In this document: positions 10,748 to 19,878 of the stretch, one piece after another
Layout: every line of letters starts with the position of its first letter
How positions within the stretch are numbered: position 1 is the first letter of the stretch
From: Corynebacterium hansenii
GTDB lineage: Bacteria > Actinomycetota > Actinomycetes > Mycobacteriales > Mycobacteriaceae
Direction of reading: 5' to 3'
DNA length: 64,000 nucleotides
Assembly: GCF_030408795.1 (NCBI RefSeq)
Contig: NZ_CP047211.1
Span: 1,922,001 to 1,986,000, forward strand
Position numbers and translations under genes: made by a program
Notes under the pieces: generated by a model
What the model was told of the DNA's origin: nothing
What the model saw: only the letters and a program-made list of their open reading frames with translations
Databases searched by the model: none

Positions 10748-12382
10748 CTAGTTCTCGCCCTCCTCGTCGGCTCGGCCGGCGTCGCCCTCGCGGCCCGCGC
10801 GGCGCAGCAGCGCCTCGCGGACCTGCTCGCGGTCGTCGAAGTGGTGCATGACGCCGTTGATCTCCTGGCCGGTCTCGTGGCCCTTGCCCGCGACGACGAC
10901 GGAATCGCCGCCCTCGGCGAGGCGGATGGCCAGGTCGATGGCCTCGGCCCGGTCGCCGATGTTCTCCACGCGGATTGCGTCGATGCCGATGGCCGCGGCG
11001 CGCTTCTCGGCGGCTTCCACGGCACCGGCGGTGACGGCCTCGCGGATGGCGGCGGGGTCCTCGGTGCGCGGGTTGTCGTCGGTGACGATGACGACGTCGG
11101 CGACGCGGGCGGCCTCGGCGCCCATGAGCGGGCGCTTCGACGAGTCTCGGTCGCCGCCGGCGCCGACGACGGCGATGACCCTCCCGACGGTCTGGGCGCG
11201 CAGCGTGCGCAGCACCTCGCCGACGGCGGCCGGCTTGTGTGCGTAGTCGACGACGGCGAGGAAGTCCTGGCCCTCGTCGATGCGCTCCATGCGTCCGGGG
11301 ACGGCGACGCGGGAGATGCCCGCGGCGGCGTCGGGGCCGTCGACGCCGAGCGCGGCCAGCGCCGCCCAGGCGACGGAAGCGTTGGCGATGTTGAACGCGC
11401 CCGGCAGCGGGACGTCGAGCTCGACCGCCCCGCCGGGGCCGGTCAAGGTCACGTGCTGGACTCCGTTGTCGGCGACCGTGACGTTTCCGGCGCGCCACGT
11501 CGCCCGCGGCGCGATGCGCGACCCGTCGTCGGCGGTCTCCGCGTCCTCCGTGTGGGGGGTGCCGACGGTGTCGACGGTGACCCCGGGCGCGGCGGCGATC
11601 TCCGCCATCCGGTGGCCCCAGGAGTCGTCCACGCACGCGACCACCCGCGGGGCGTGCACCGGCGATTCGGGGCGGAACAGCCGCGCCTTCGCGTCGAAGT
11701 AGTCCTCGAGGCCGTCGTGGAAGTCGAGGTGGTCCTGCGACAGGTTCAGGAAGCAGGTGACGTCGAACGAGACCCCGTCGACGCGGCCGAGCGACAGCGC
11801 GTGCGACGAAACCTCCATGACCACGTGGGTCACGCCGTCGGCAAGCATCTGCGCGAACAGCCGCTGCAGCGCCGGGGCCTCCGGCGTGGTCAGGTGGCTG
11901 GGCACGGGGCGCCCGTTGATGCGGGTGCCGGTGGTGCCGATCAGCCCCGTGCGCTTGCCCGAGGCCAGCAGCGCGCCCTCGAGCAGGTAGGTGGTGGTGG
12001 TCTTGCCGGAGGTGCCGGTGACGCCGATGACGGTCAGCTTCTCGGACGGGTGGCCGTGGATCTCCGCGGACACCGCGCCGAGCACCGCGCGGACGTCGTC
12101 GACGAGCAGCACCGGGCGGTCGGGGCCGCCGGCCCCTTTGAGGATCTCCAGGCCCGCCTCGTCGGTGAGGATCGCCGCCGCGGGCGACTGATCCGCGTAG
12201 GAGGCGCCATGGACGCGGGTGCCGGGCAGGGCCGCGAACAGCCCGCCCTCGGGGGTCTCCGCGGCGTTGAGTTCCACGCCGGAGATCCGGGTGCCGGCGC
12301 CGCCGTCCGGTGCCTCGCCGGCTCCGGGCGGCAGCACGGTGCCGCCGATCAATTCGGCGAGGTGTCCGAGGGTGACGGTCAT
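10748..12382 (-). CDS. murE: UDP-MurNAc-dipeptide--meso-diaminopimelate ligase MurE
   Basis: Adds the third residue of the stem peptide. The ATP loop GTSGKTTT is at residues 123-130, with the HLTTPEAPALQ segment and HKPAAV ligase motif. The sequence DNPR near residue 438 is the known signature for meso-diaminopimelate rather than lysine, giving the A1-gamma type wall expected of Corynebacterium. The 544-aa length is normal. A 148-nt gap separates it from ftsI; no gene is seen there. Confidence 0.97.
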   Translation of the reverse strand: MTVTLGHLAELIGGTVLPPGAGEAPDGGAGTRISGVELNAAETPEGGLFAALPGTRVHGASYADQSPAAAILTDEAGLEILKGAGGPDRPVLLVDDVRAVLGAVSAEIHGHPSEKLTVIGVTGTSGKTTTTYLLEGALLASGKRTGLIGTTGTRINGRPVPSHLTTPEAPALQRLFAQMLADGVTHVVMEVSSHALSLGRVDGVSFDVTCFLNLSQDHLDFHDGLEDYFDAKARLFRPESPVHAPRVVACVDDSWGHRMAEIAAAPGVTVDTVGTPHTEDAETADDGSRIAPRATWRAGNVTVADNGVQHVTLTGPGGAVELDVPLPGAFNIANASVAWAALAALGVDGPDAAAGISRVAVPGRMERIDEGQDFLAVVDYAHKPAAVGEVLRTLRAQTVGRVIAVVGAGGDRDSSKRPLMGAEAARVADVVIVTDDNPRTEDPAAIREAVTAGAVEAAEKRAAAIGIDAIRVENIGDRAEAIDLAIRLAEGGDSVVVAGKGHETGQEINGVMHHFDDREQVREALLRRAGREGDAGRADEEGEN

Positions 12383-12530
12383 GTGCGCTCCTAGTGTTTC
12401 GGTGTCTGTGTGGCGTCGGAGGTGTTCGACGGGTGCGCGGTGCGCGCGGGGGGCGAATCGATCGTGCCTTGCTTTGCGACGGCCGCGTCCCGGTGGTCGA
12501 CCGGAGCATGGCCGACGACGTGGTCGGCGG

Positions 12531-14570
12531 TCAGGGCTGCAGCAACAGCGTCCCCTCCTCGCGTGGGGCGGGAGCCACGTTGTAGCGGTTGAGCGCCCAC
12601 GCGGCGATGTCCCCGAACAGCGGCGCGGCGGACTGGCCGCCCTGGCCGTGGACGCCGCGGACCGGCTCGTCGAGCATGATGCCGATGACGAAGCGGGGGT
12701 CGTTGGCGGGCGCCACGCCGGCGAAGGTGATGTGGTACTTCGAGTTCGAGTACCGGCCGGTGGCCGGGTCCACCTTCTGGGCGGTGCCGGTCTTGCCGGT
12801 GAGCTGGTAGCCCTCGATCCCCTCGCCCGCCGCGGTGCCGGACTGCCGGCCGGTCGGGTCGGACTGGAGGACGGACTGGAACATGTCGCGGACGGTGCGC
12901 GCGGCCTCCGGGCTGACGACCTCCACCGGTTCGGGGCGCTCGGCCGGGACGACGGTGCCGTCGGGGGCGGTGGTCGACTTGATGATGCGCGGCGGGATGC
13001 GCACGCCGTCGTTGGCGATGGCCTGGTAGACGCCCGTCATCTGCAGCAGCGACATGGCCATGCCCTGGCCGATGGGCAGGTTGGCGAAGGTGCCGCCCGA
13101 CCACTGCGGCCGCTGGGGCACCAGGCCCGCGGACTCGCCGGGCAGTTCCACGCCGGTGGACTGGCCCAGGCCGAAGTCGTGCAGCAGCTCGGCGAACCTG
13201 TCGGGGCCGAGCCGGTCGGCGAGCATCAGCGTGCCGACGTTCGACGACTTGCCGAAGATGCCCGTCGTGGTGAACTGCTCCGGGCCGTGCTGCCAGGCGT
13301 CGTTGACGGTGACGCCGGACATGTGAATGGAACCCGGGACGGTGAGCACCTCATCCGGGGTGGTGACCCCGTCCTCGATCGCGCCGGCGGCGGTGATGAT
13401 CTTCGCCACCGAGCCCGGCTCGAACGGGGTGGACACCGGCGTGTTGCCGATGTTGCGGCCCTCCTCCACCTCGCGGCCGATGTCGCGGTTGGGGTTGGCG
13501 GTGTCGGACTGCGCCATGGCCAGGATCTCGCCCGACTTGGCGTCGAGGACCACCGCCGACGCTTCCTTCGCCCCGGAGTTGTTCTTGGCCTGCTGGACCT
13601 GCTGCTGGACGAAGTACTGCATGTCCGCGTCGATGGTCAGCTGGTAGCCGGTGCCGTCGATCGGCGGATGCTGGTCCCGCGTGGAGCCCGGGATGGCGAT
13701 GCCGTTGGCGGCGATGTCGACGGTGCGGCCGCCGTTGACGCCCTGCAGCGTCGCGTCGCGGGAAGCTTCGAAGCCGAACTGGCCGACGCCGTCCATGCCG
13801 ATCTTGCCGATCACGTTCGCGCCGACGGCGCCGTTGGGGTACTGGCGGATGTCCTGGCGCTCGGAGACGAGCTCCGGGAACCGCGCGACGACCGCGGCGG
13901 CCTTGTCCGGGTCGACGTTGCGCACCAGCACCTCGTAGGTGCTCTTCTCGTCGCGGAGCTTGTCCAGGATCTCCTTGGAGCTGATCCCGCCGGGGGTGTC
14001 CCGGATGCCCTGCTCTGCCGGTTCCTCGGCTGCGTGGCGACGCCGGCTCTCCCGGGACTTTTTGGCGTCCAGGTCGGGCACGCCGATCATCTCCGGCAGC
14101 GCATCGGCGATGTCGCGCAAACGCTGCTCGTACTCGGGATAGTCGTCCGGCCACAGCTCGTGGGCCTTCTCCAGGTGCGCGCGCAGGCTCGCGGGATGCG
14201 CGGTGATGCTGCGCGCCTCGAGGGTGAACGCGAGCGACGCGCCTTCCCGATCCGTGATGGTGCCGCGGCGGGCGGCGTCGACGACCTCGATGGTGCGCTG
14301 GTTCTGGGCCCGCGCCGCGAGATCCGGCCCGGCCACGAGCTGGACCCAGCCGAGTCGGACGATGAGCACCGCGACGACGACTGCACCAATGACCTGCAGG
14401 ATCTTGCGCCGTCGCTGGAACTCGCTCCCGGAGGAGTCGACCCGTTCCGACGGCGCCATCGCCCTGTTGCGGCGCGGCGCGGGTCGGTTCCCCGACTCGA
14501 CGGGGATCCGACGATCCCGGCGATCCCGGAACTGTCCGGAATCGCCGTGGTCGTCAGTGGAACGGATCAT
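12531..14570 (-). CDS. ftsI: Septal D,D-transpeptidase FtsI (class B PBP)
   Basis: Penicillin-binding transpeptidase that crosslinks septal peptidoglycan with FtsW. A basic cytoplasmic tail of about 55 residues precedes one membrane anchor (about 57-79). The pedestal/dimerisation region follows, then the transpeptidase domain with SVAK (active serine 387, Lys 390), SSN (442-444) and KTGT (593-596). The 679-aa length fits actinobacterial PbpB. The insert at 165-200, with many Arg and Glu residues, is the variable part. It lies between the FtsL-like gene and murE, the usual dcw order. Confidence 0.96.
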   Translation of the reverse strand: MIRSTDDHGDSGQFRDRRDRRIPVESGNRPAPRRNRAMAPSERVDSSGSEFQRRRKILQVIGAVVVAVLIVRLGWVQLVAGPDLAARAQNQRTIEVVDAARRGTITDREGASLAFTLEARSITAHPASLRAHLEKAHELWPDDYPEYEQRLRDIADALPEMIGVPDLDAKKSRESRRRHAAEEPAEQGIRDTPGGISSKEILDKLRDEKSTYEVLVRNVDPDKAAAVVARFPELVSERQDIRQYPNGAVGANVIGKIGMDGVGQFGFEASRDATLQGVNGGRTVDIAANGIAIPGSTRDQHPPIDGTGYQLTIDADMQYFVQQQVQQAKNNSGAKEASAVVLDAKSGEILAMAQSDTANPNRDIGREVEEGRNIGNTPVSTPFEPGSVAKIITAAGAIEDGVTTPDEVLTVPGSIHMSGVTVNDAWQHGPEQFTTTGIFGKSSNVGTLMLADRLGPDRFAELLHDFGLGQSTGVELPGESAGLVPQRPQWSGGTFANLPIGQGMAMSLLQMTGVYQAIANDGVRIPPRIIKSTTAPDGTVVPAERPEPVEVVSPEAARTVRDMFQSVLQSDPTGRQSGTAAGEGIEGYQLTGKTGTAQKVDPATGRYSNSKYHITFAGVAPANDPRFVIGIMLDEPVRGVHGQGGQSAAPLFGDIAAWALNRYNVAPAPREEGTLLLQP

Positions 14571-14627
14571 GCCTGGTGCCTTCTCGGTGGACGGACCACG
14601 GCGGCGTGCCGCGGTCGCATGCGGGCG

Positions 14628-15377
14628 TCAGTCTACAGCCGGGGCCGGGGGCGCCACGGGATTGGCGCCCTCTGCGGGAGCCGGGGCCGGGGCGGGCGCG
14701 GGAGCGGGGGCGGGCGCCGGCGGGCGCGCCGCGTTGGGCGCGTACGGCGCCTGGGCGGGCAGCCGCGGCGCGGCCGGATTGGCCTCCTGGACGGCCGAGG
14801 CCTGCATGCCCGGGACGCGGTCGGTCTCGGCGGGGTTCGAGGTCGGGGCGTCCGGGCGCACGGCGGCGCCGTTGATGTCGATGATCCGCTGGTGCGCCGG
14901 ATCGCCCGGCCGGACTTCGTGGACGGCGCCGTCCTCGCCGACGACGAGGATGGCCGGCTTTTCGACGTTGACCATGCCCATCTCCGCGGCCCGGCGGGCG
15001 ATTTCCGCGGTGGAACGCTGGAACTCGACGTCGCGCTCGAGCACCGAGATGCCGTCGCGCAGGCGCTGCTCCTGCTGGCGCGCCTCGTTGAGCTGGAAGG
15101 ACTGGGAGGTGGACAGGCCGGACAGGATCATGGCCAGCATGATGCCCAGGACGACCACGACGATCGATCCGATGGCGAAGCGGACCGCCGAACGGTCCGC
15201 CGTGGTGTTGGTCAGCCTCCGTCCCCGCAGGGACACGACTTGCCGGGACCCGGTGCGCCCGCGGTACGCCGACCGGCGTCCCCTGCCCCGGCGGGTCGGT
15301 GCGGGGGCCGAGGGCGATTCGAGGCGGCCGCGCCGGATCGGGCGGGCGGGGGCGTCGTCCGTGATGGTGGCTGCCAT
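14628..15377 (-). CDS. FtsL-like bitopic division protein
   Basis: A 249-residue protein in the position where ftsL sits between rsmH and ftsI. It has a basic Arg-rich cytoplasmic part (residues 1-65), one hydrophobic helix (about 68-90), then a heptad-rich segment (LNEARQQEQRLRDGISVLERDVEF, described here by its ends only: about 97-120) typical of FtsL/DivIC coiled coils. The C-terminal half is low-complexity Pro/Ala, including an AP dipeptide run near residues 215-235. Sequence identity to FtsL families is always low, so the call rests on topology, coiled coil and position. Confidence 0.75.
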   Translation of the reverse strand: MAATITDDAPARPIRRGRLESPSAPAPTRRGRGRRSAYRGRTGSRQVVSLRGRRLTNTTADRSAVRFAIGSIVVVVLGIMLAMILSGLSTSQSFQLNEARQQEQRLRDGISVLERDVEFQRSTAEIARRAAEMGMVNVEKPAILVVGEDGAVHEVRPGDPAHQRIIDINGAAVRPDAPTSNPAETDRVPGMQASAVQEANPAAPRLPAQAPYAPNAARPPAPAPAPAPAPAPAPAEGANPVAPPAPAVD

Positions 15378-15546
15378 GACTTCTCCCTTGGTCGTCGCCG
15401 CGAGCGGCGGATCGGTGGTCTGGGTTCGGTGGTCCGGGGTTGGGTGGTCTGGGGTTTTGTTGGTCTGGGGTTTGTTGATCTGGGGTTCGGCGATCGTTGG
15501 TCGGTGCGCCTTCGGTGTTATGCGGGGTTCGGACGCTCGGTTGCGG
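15378..15546. repeat. Degenerate tandem repeats between rsmH and the FtsL-like gene
   Basis: On the plus strand the stretch about 15415-15490 repeats a TGGTCTGGGGTT-like unit, with variants separated by short T-rich or GGT spacers. It is strongly strand-asymmetric (GGT-rich on plus) and non-coding. It separates two genes that are tightly packed in many dcw clusters. No clear hairpin or promoter is seen in it. Confidence 0.6.
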
Positions 15547-16677
15547 TCATCCCGCCCGGATGCGTTCGATGCATCTCACCCGCACCGGCGCTGCTCGGGG
15601 GTTGTCCTCGATCTCCCGGGCATCGGCCTTTTCGGCGCCGCGCGTGACCAACCGGAACTTGGGTTCGTGGCCCGGCAGTTCCATGGGCAGGCCGGCGGGG
15701 GTCGTCGACTTCACGCGCTCCGCGAAGTCGCGCTTGACCAGCCGGTCCTCGAGGCTCTGGTAGCTCATGAACACCGCCCGGCCGCCGACCGCGAGTCCTT
15801 CGCAGGTCATCGGCAGGACGTTTTCCAGCGCCTCGAGCTCCCGGTTGACCTCCACGCGCAGCGCCTGGAACGTGCGCTTGGCGGGGTGGCCGCCGGTTCG
15901 CCTCGAGGCCGCCGGGATGGCGTCGTAAAGCAACTCCACGAGGCGCCCCGAATTGGCGAAGGGCTCCTTCTCGCGCTCGCGCACGACCGCCGTGGCGATG
16001 CGGCCCGCGAAACGCTCGTCGCCGTAAGTCGACAGGATCCTGGCCAGGTCGCCGTGGGAGTAGCCGTTGAGCACGTCCGCCGCGGTCGGGCCGGTGGTCG
16101 GATCCATGCGCATGTCGAGGGGTGCGTCGACGCGGTACGCGAAACCGCGGTCCACCTGGTCGAGCTGCATGGACGACACGCCGAGGTCGAACAGCGCCCC
16201 GGCGAGCCCGGCCTCGCGGGCCAGGGCGATGGCCGGTGCCTCGGGATCGAGATTCCCGGCGTCGTCCGGGTCGAAGCCCGGGACGGCGACGGCGCCGCCG
16301 ATTCCGATGACGTCGGCCAGGCCGTCGAACCTCGTCTGGACGCCCGTGAACCGGTCTCCGAATCGGGCGAGCCGGGCGCGGGCCGACGCCAGGGCCGCGG
16401 CATCGCGGTCGAGGCCGATGAGGTGGAGCCCGGGGAAGGTCTCGAGCAGATGCTCGGCGTGGCCGCCGGCCCCGAGGGTGCCGTCGACGACGACGGCCCC
16501 GGAACCGTCGGCGGAACCGACGCCGGTGATGCCGGGTTCGAGGAGCGCGGTGACGCGGTCGAGGAGGACGGGCACGTGGCCGTGCTCGCCGGACTTGCGG
16601 TCTCCGGCTGCGGGGCGCTTCTCCGGCGCACCTTCAGTACCGTCAACCACTCCAGTCACATCGTTGACATCGGTCAT
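15547..16677 (-). CDS. rsmH: 16S rRNA m4C1402 methyltransferase RsmH (MraW)
   Basis: SAM-dependent methyltransferase acting on C1402 of 16S rRNA. The HVPVLLDRV start motif, the SAM-binding loop [33 protein letters not shown] and [17 protein letters not shown] are all present. The upstream in-frame ATG at 16698 would place a GGAGGGAG ribosome site inside the gene; that site sits just ahead of ATG 16677, so the shorter 376-aa start is preferred. It is the second gene of the cluster after mraZ, separated by about 170 nt. Confidence 0.95.
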   Translation of the reverse strand: MTDVNDVTGVVDGTEGAPEKRPAAGDRKSGEHGHVPVLLDRVTALLEPGITGVGSADGSGAVVVDGTLGAGGHAEHLLETFPGLHLIGLDRDAAALASARARLARFGDRFTGVQTRFDGLADVIGIGGAVAVPGFDPDDAGNLDPEAPAIALAREAGLAGALFDLGVSSMQLDQVDRGFAYRVDAPLDMRMDPTTGPTAADVLNGYSHGDLARILSTYGDERFAGRIATAVVREREKEPFANSGRLVELLYDAIPAASRRTGGHPAKRTFQALRVEVNRELEALENVLPMTCEGLAVGGRAVFMSYQSLEDRLVKRDFAERVKSTTPAGLPMELPGHEPKFRLVTRGAEKADAREIEDNPRAAPVRVRCIERIRAG

Positions 16678-16849
16678 CGGCACTCCCTCCGGATTCATCG
16701 CAATCGGTTGATTTCACCGCGCTCGGCTTCGTCCGCGGGGCGCGTGCACAGGGCCCTGCCCGACCCGAACCTGGTATCGGGGAAGTACACCAGGGTCGGT
16801 TCGGACAGAGTCCTTGCGGACGCTCCCGTCCCGGGCGTCGCGGTGAGGG

Positions 16850-17281
16850 CTACAGCACCCCGAACAGCGAATCGTCTTCGCCGTCGGAGAAGTCCTCTTC
16901 ATGCTCCGCCTGGTAGGCCTCCCAGGACTGCTTGTCCCAGATCTCCAGGAAATCGATGGATCCGATGACCACGCATTCCTTGGTGAGGCCCGCGTAGTTG
17001 CGGTGATCCGCCGACAACGTGATGCGGCCCGACCCGTCCGGCCTCTGCTCGTCGGTGCTCGCCGCCAGGTTGCGGATGAAGGCGCGGGCGCGGGTGTTGG
17101 TCCGCGACGCCTTCGTCGCACGCTGCGCGAGCTTGACGAACTCGTCTTTGGGGTAGACGGCCAGAGAGTGGTCCTGCCCCTTGGTCACCATCAACCCGCC
17201 GGCCAGTTCCTCGCGGAACTTCGCCGGGAGCGTCAGACGACCTTTGTCGTCCAGCTTCGGGGTATAGGTGCCGAGGAACAT
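16850..17281 (-). CDS. mraZ: Transcriptional regulator MraZ
   Basis: DNA-binding protein with two AbrB-like (SpoVT) half-domains that controls the dcw cluster and binds repeated TGGGN boxes. The 143-aa product begins [23 protein letters not shown], shown here only as the first family motif (the DxxGR element at residues 11-15), and has the second copy with DGSGRITL at about 81-88. The acidic C terminus is typical. Its own promoter carries three matching boxes, consistent with autoregulation. Confidence 0.95.
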   Translation of the reverse strand: MFLGTYTPKLDDKGRLTLPAKFREELAGGLMVTKGQDHSLAVYPKDEFVKLAQRATKASRTNTRARAFIRNLAASTDEQRPDGSGRITLSADHRNYAGLTKECVVIGSIDFLEIWDKQSWEAYQAEHEEDFSDGEDDSLFGVL

Positions 17282-17393
17282 GTCGCTTCCGGCTCCTCTC
17301 CCCTCGTCCGGACGACGCGGTGGCGCCGCTTCTCGTCATCTCATCGGTATTCGTCTTTTTCCTGCGATGCCGGTCGACCTCTCCAACATCACG

Positions 17394-17425
17394 GCCCACA
17401 CTACCCCACTTTGCCCCACAAGCAA
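17394..17425 (-). promoter_or_regulatory. mraZ promoter with three 10-bp-spaced MraZ boxes
   Basis: On the minus strand a -35-like TTGCTT (17420-17425) is followed after 16 bp by a -10-like TAGTGT (17398-17403). GTGGGG/GTGGGC boxes begin at 17394, 17404 and 17414, exactly one 10-bp repeat apart; two fill the spacer and one overlaps the -10. This is the known MraZ operator architecture (TGGGN separated by 5 nt). Bound MraZ would block RNA polymerase. The mraZ 5' leader would be about 110 nt. Confidence 0.75.
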
Positions 17426-17703
17426 CACTGCCCTGCCCCAGTTTCCTGGCGTTTTTCAACATGCAAAACCTTTTAACCTGCATATTCGCAGGTGGGGCGC
17501 CCGCCCGTGCCGTCCGTCACCGGGCCCGCTTCACGACGATGCGCGTCAAGTACCCGATTCTCCGGGCGTGTCGCACATCACACCCGTCGAAAACGACCAA
17601 GTGCCACAACCTGGGGTAATGCAAAAATCACGCGGACGCGCCGCTGAGAGACCGCAGGCAGACGACCAAGGGAGCGCCCTGTGATTGCCACGATGGGTCG
17701 ATG

Positions 17704-17765
17704 GTGGGGCAAAGTGGGAGATCCTGGTGGGGCCGAGTGGGAGATCGCGGTGGGGCCGAGTGGGG
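17704..17765 (+). promoter_or_regulatory. Distal array of six MraZ-type boxes
   Basis: GTGGGG/GTGGGA boxes begin at 17704, 17714, 17727, 17737, 17750 and 17760 on the plus strand. They form three pairs with 10-bp internal spacing, repeated every 23 bp. The array faces the opposite way to the boxes in the mraZ promoter about 300 bp away, and lies between that promoter and the terminator of the DUF3040 gene. No plus-strand gene follows it. A remote MraZ operator is inference from the motif and spacing. The rest of 17282-17859 holds no gene that can be supported. Confidence 0.55.
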
Positions 17766-17796
17766 CGGCCCGAGGCGGCGGGTGCGCGAGCATGCG

Positions 17797-17830
17797 AAAA
17801 CCCCGCCCCGGCGAAAGCCGGAACGGGGTT
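17797..17830 (-). terminator. Terminator of the DUF3040 gene
   Basis: An inverted repeat AACCCCG...CGGGGTT with inner CCGGC/GCCGG arms and a GAAA-type loop is followed on the minus strand by TTTT. It lies 30 nt after the DUF3040 stop codon and would insulate mraZ from read-through. Confidence 0.8.
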
Positions 17831-17859
17831 CGGTGAAGCTTCGAAGGAGAGGCGGCGGG

Positions 17860-18276
17860 TCAGCGCCCCTGGAATCGACCGCGGAAGCGATCTTCCATGC
17901 CGCCGCCCGGAGAGCTCGGGCGACGGGGCTTCCTCGGCCTGGGGCCGCGGGAACCGTCGGCGCCGACGGACACCAGGTTCGAGCTTCCGGAGGAACCGGT
18001 CAGCGCCCACACGCCGGCGCCGAACATGGCCAGGAATCCGACGATGCTCAGGGCCAGGAACCACAGGCTCGTAGTCGCCAGCGCCATGCCGCCGATCAGC
18101 AGGAGAAGGCCGACGCCGATGATGGCGATGACCCGGGGCGAGAAACCGCGGGGCGCTCCGCCGGAGTCGAGGCCCATCGCCTTTCCGGACATGGCTGAGC
18201 CGAACTTCGGATCCTCGGCGTACAGCGCCGATTCGATCTCGGCAAGCATCCTCTGTTCCTGCTCGGAAAGTCCCAT
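17860..18276 (-). CDS. DUF3040 membrane protein
   Basis: A 138-residue protein of the DUF3040 family found beside mraZ in many actinobacteria. The N-terminal signature MGLSEQEQRMLAEIESAL is a short amphipathic region, followed by two membrane helices (about 50-67 and 72-92) and a basic Arg/Pro/Gly tail. Function is unknown. ATG 18276 has a strong AGGGGAGGAA ribosome site, so longer upstream reads of the frame are not used. A TACACT -10-like hexamer lies on the minus strand at 18469-18474, which may be its promoter. Confidence 0.85.
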   Translation of the reverse strand: MGLSEQEQRMLAEIESALYAEDPKFGSAMSGKAMGLDSGGAPRGFSPRVIAIIGVGLLLLIGGMALATTSLWFLALSIVGFLAMFGAGVWALTGSSGSSNLVSVGADGSRGPRPRKPRRPSSPGGGMEDRFRGRFQGR

Positions 18277-18513
18277 GGGTTTCCTCCCCTGACTCGCGGT
18301 AGGGCCGATCGTCCTTGACATCATCGCTGCGGCGAATGCCGGCGGCCGCAGCGACCGCTCATAAAGTTCAACGGCCGAAGCGCCCTCTTTGTTCCCGAAT
18401 CGGCCCTGCGGTCCGCATGGCCGATCACGCACTGAAACTGAAGCGGAAGAGCGTGGCCCGTACCGGCCAGTGTACGCACGCCCCCTTCGGTGAACCACCA
18501 CCATCCCACACGA

Positions 18514-18933
18514 TCAGGCCACTCCGGAGAGCATCCCGAAATCCGCCTCGACCTCCGCCAGAAAATCCGCCGCCAGAGACTGCACCCGGCGGGCCTCCAG
18601 CTCGTCGACGCCGCGGGCCAACCCCAGGCGCACGTCCTCCCACTGCCGCGACAGCGCCTCGAACCTCGCGGCCCATGGGGCGTATTCGGGCGCGTGCCTG
18701 CGCACCCTGGCCCACGCGCTCTGGTCGGCCTTGCGGCGCCGGCCCGGATTCTCCGCGATCAGGGCGCCCGCCACCCGCAGCGCGGCCTGATACGACAGGT
18801 CCAGCCTGTCGGCGGGAGACGCCGTTTTCGCCTGCGCCAACAGCGACGCCGCCCGCCCCAGGAAGGTCACGGCCTGAGAAGACAGGCCCGCCGGCGCGAC
18901 CACCGCGTTCCTCCCGTTTCCGATGCGTGCCAT
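18514..18933 (-). CDS. SAV_6107-family HEPN domain protein
   Basis: A 139-residue, mostly helical protein. The pattern (AxxLLAQAKTA...RLDLSYQAALRVAGALI...R...SAWxxVRRHAPE) fits the SAV_6107-type HEPN family that lies near the dcw cluster in actinobacteria. HEPN folds can be RNases, but the usual RxxxxH catalytic pair is not obvious, so no enzymatic role is claimed. ATG 18933 is chosen because the upstream extension is Arg-rich shadow sequence and the family starts at this point. It is divergent from the GNAT gene with a 276-nt gap. Confidence 0.7.
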   Translation of the reverse strand: MARIGNGRNAVVAPAGLSSQAVTFLGRAASLLAQAKTASPADRLDLSYQAALRVAGALIAENPGRRRKADQSAWARVRRHAPEYAPWAARFEALSRQWEDVRLGLARGVDELEARRVQSLAADFLAEVEADFGMLSGVA

Positions 18934-19209
18934 CCGTCTTCTCCTTTCTTTCCGTTCCCTCGGCCGCGCCGCCGCCGACGCCGACCGAACTTCAACCGTC
19001 CGTTCGATGGGTTCCGCACCACCGGCCCGCCATCGCCTCCGCGACAACCCGAACACTAGGGACCTTCCCGGATTCACCTTCCATCATATTCGAACGCCCA
19101 TTCGCACGCAATGCCCTTTTCGCCGCTCAACCCCGGTCGACGCGCCGCCGCCCGAACCCGGGCCGCCGCCGTTCGACTCCCCCGCCCCCGCCCCGGTTAA
19201 GCTGAACGG

Positions 19210-19878
19210 GTGCGATACAGCGTCCTCCCCATGCCGGAATCGGTTTTCCGGCTCCGGCTCCACGAGGCCGTCTCCCTTTACGTCGGGGCGATGGGCTACG
19301 ACCCGTCGATCGTCGACGCGCGGGTGCGGGCGTGGGCGCTGGCGCGGCACGAGCCCGGTTGGGCGGCCGTCGCAGCCGTCGCGCATCCCGAGGACGTTGC
19401 GCCGGAAGACGCCCTGGCCGACACCTCTTTCCCGTTGGCCGGCATCGCCTACTGCCAGCACGGCACGTCGACGCAGTGGTGGCACGTCCAGGTCCGCGCG
19501 GGAATGGCCGAGCGCCGCACGCCCCTTCACATCGTGTCCGACGTCCTCGGCGACTACGTCGAGCTGTCCGAAATCCACGTCGATCCCCGCCACCAGGGCG
19601 GCCGCATCGGCGAACGCCTGCTCCTCGAGTTGATGCGCGGCCGCCCCGAACGCCGCGTGCTGCTGTCCACGCCGGAAGTCGCCGACGAGGGCAACCGCGC
19701 CTGGCGCCTCTACCGCCGCCTGGGGTTCGACGACGTCCTGCGCCATTTCCATTTCGCGGGCGATTCGCGCCCGTTCGCGGTGCTCGGCGCCCCGATCCCG
19801 CTGCGCGGCACGGACTCGCTTGACGACGCCGACGGGCCCGAAACCGACCGCACCTCCCGGAAGGAGCCACCGCGATGA
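19210..19878 (+). CDS. GNAT family N-acetyltransferase (Rv2170-like)
   Basis: A 222-residue GCN5-related acetyltransferase. The acetyl-CoA binding segment VDPRHQGGRIGERLLLEL (about residues 127-144) and the later NRAWRLYRRLGFDDV motif are clear. Start is GTG. The 3' end overlaps lppM by ATGA, matching the M. tuberculosis Rv2170-lppM neighbourhood. The substrate is not evident; Rv2170 has been linked to lysine or isoniazid acetylation, and carrying that over is only suggestive. A TAAGCT hexamer six bases before the GTG may be a -10 of a leaderless transcript. Confidence 0.85.
   Translation: MRYSVLPMPESVFRLRLHEAVSLYVGAMGYDPSIVDARVRAWALARHEPGWAAVAAVAHPEDVAPEDALADTSFPLAGIAYCQHGTSTQWWHVQVRAGMAERRTPLHIVSDVLGDYVELSEIHVDPRHQGGRIGERLLLELMRGRPERRVLLSTPEVADEGNRAWRLYRRLGFDDVLRHFHFAGDSRPFAVLGAPIPLRGTDSLDDADGPETDRTSRKEPPR

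Noticed and set aside
12219..15647. Long plus-strand open frame across ftsI and the FtsL-like gene
   Set aside because: Antisense of recognised division genes; composition is typical of frame shadows.
18514..18933. HEPN protein as the toxin of a HEPN/MNT system
   Set aside because: No MNT nucleotidyltransferase gene is adjacent and no RxxxxH pair is clear; the locus is a conserved housekeeping neighbourhood.
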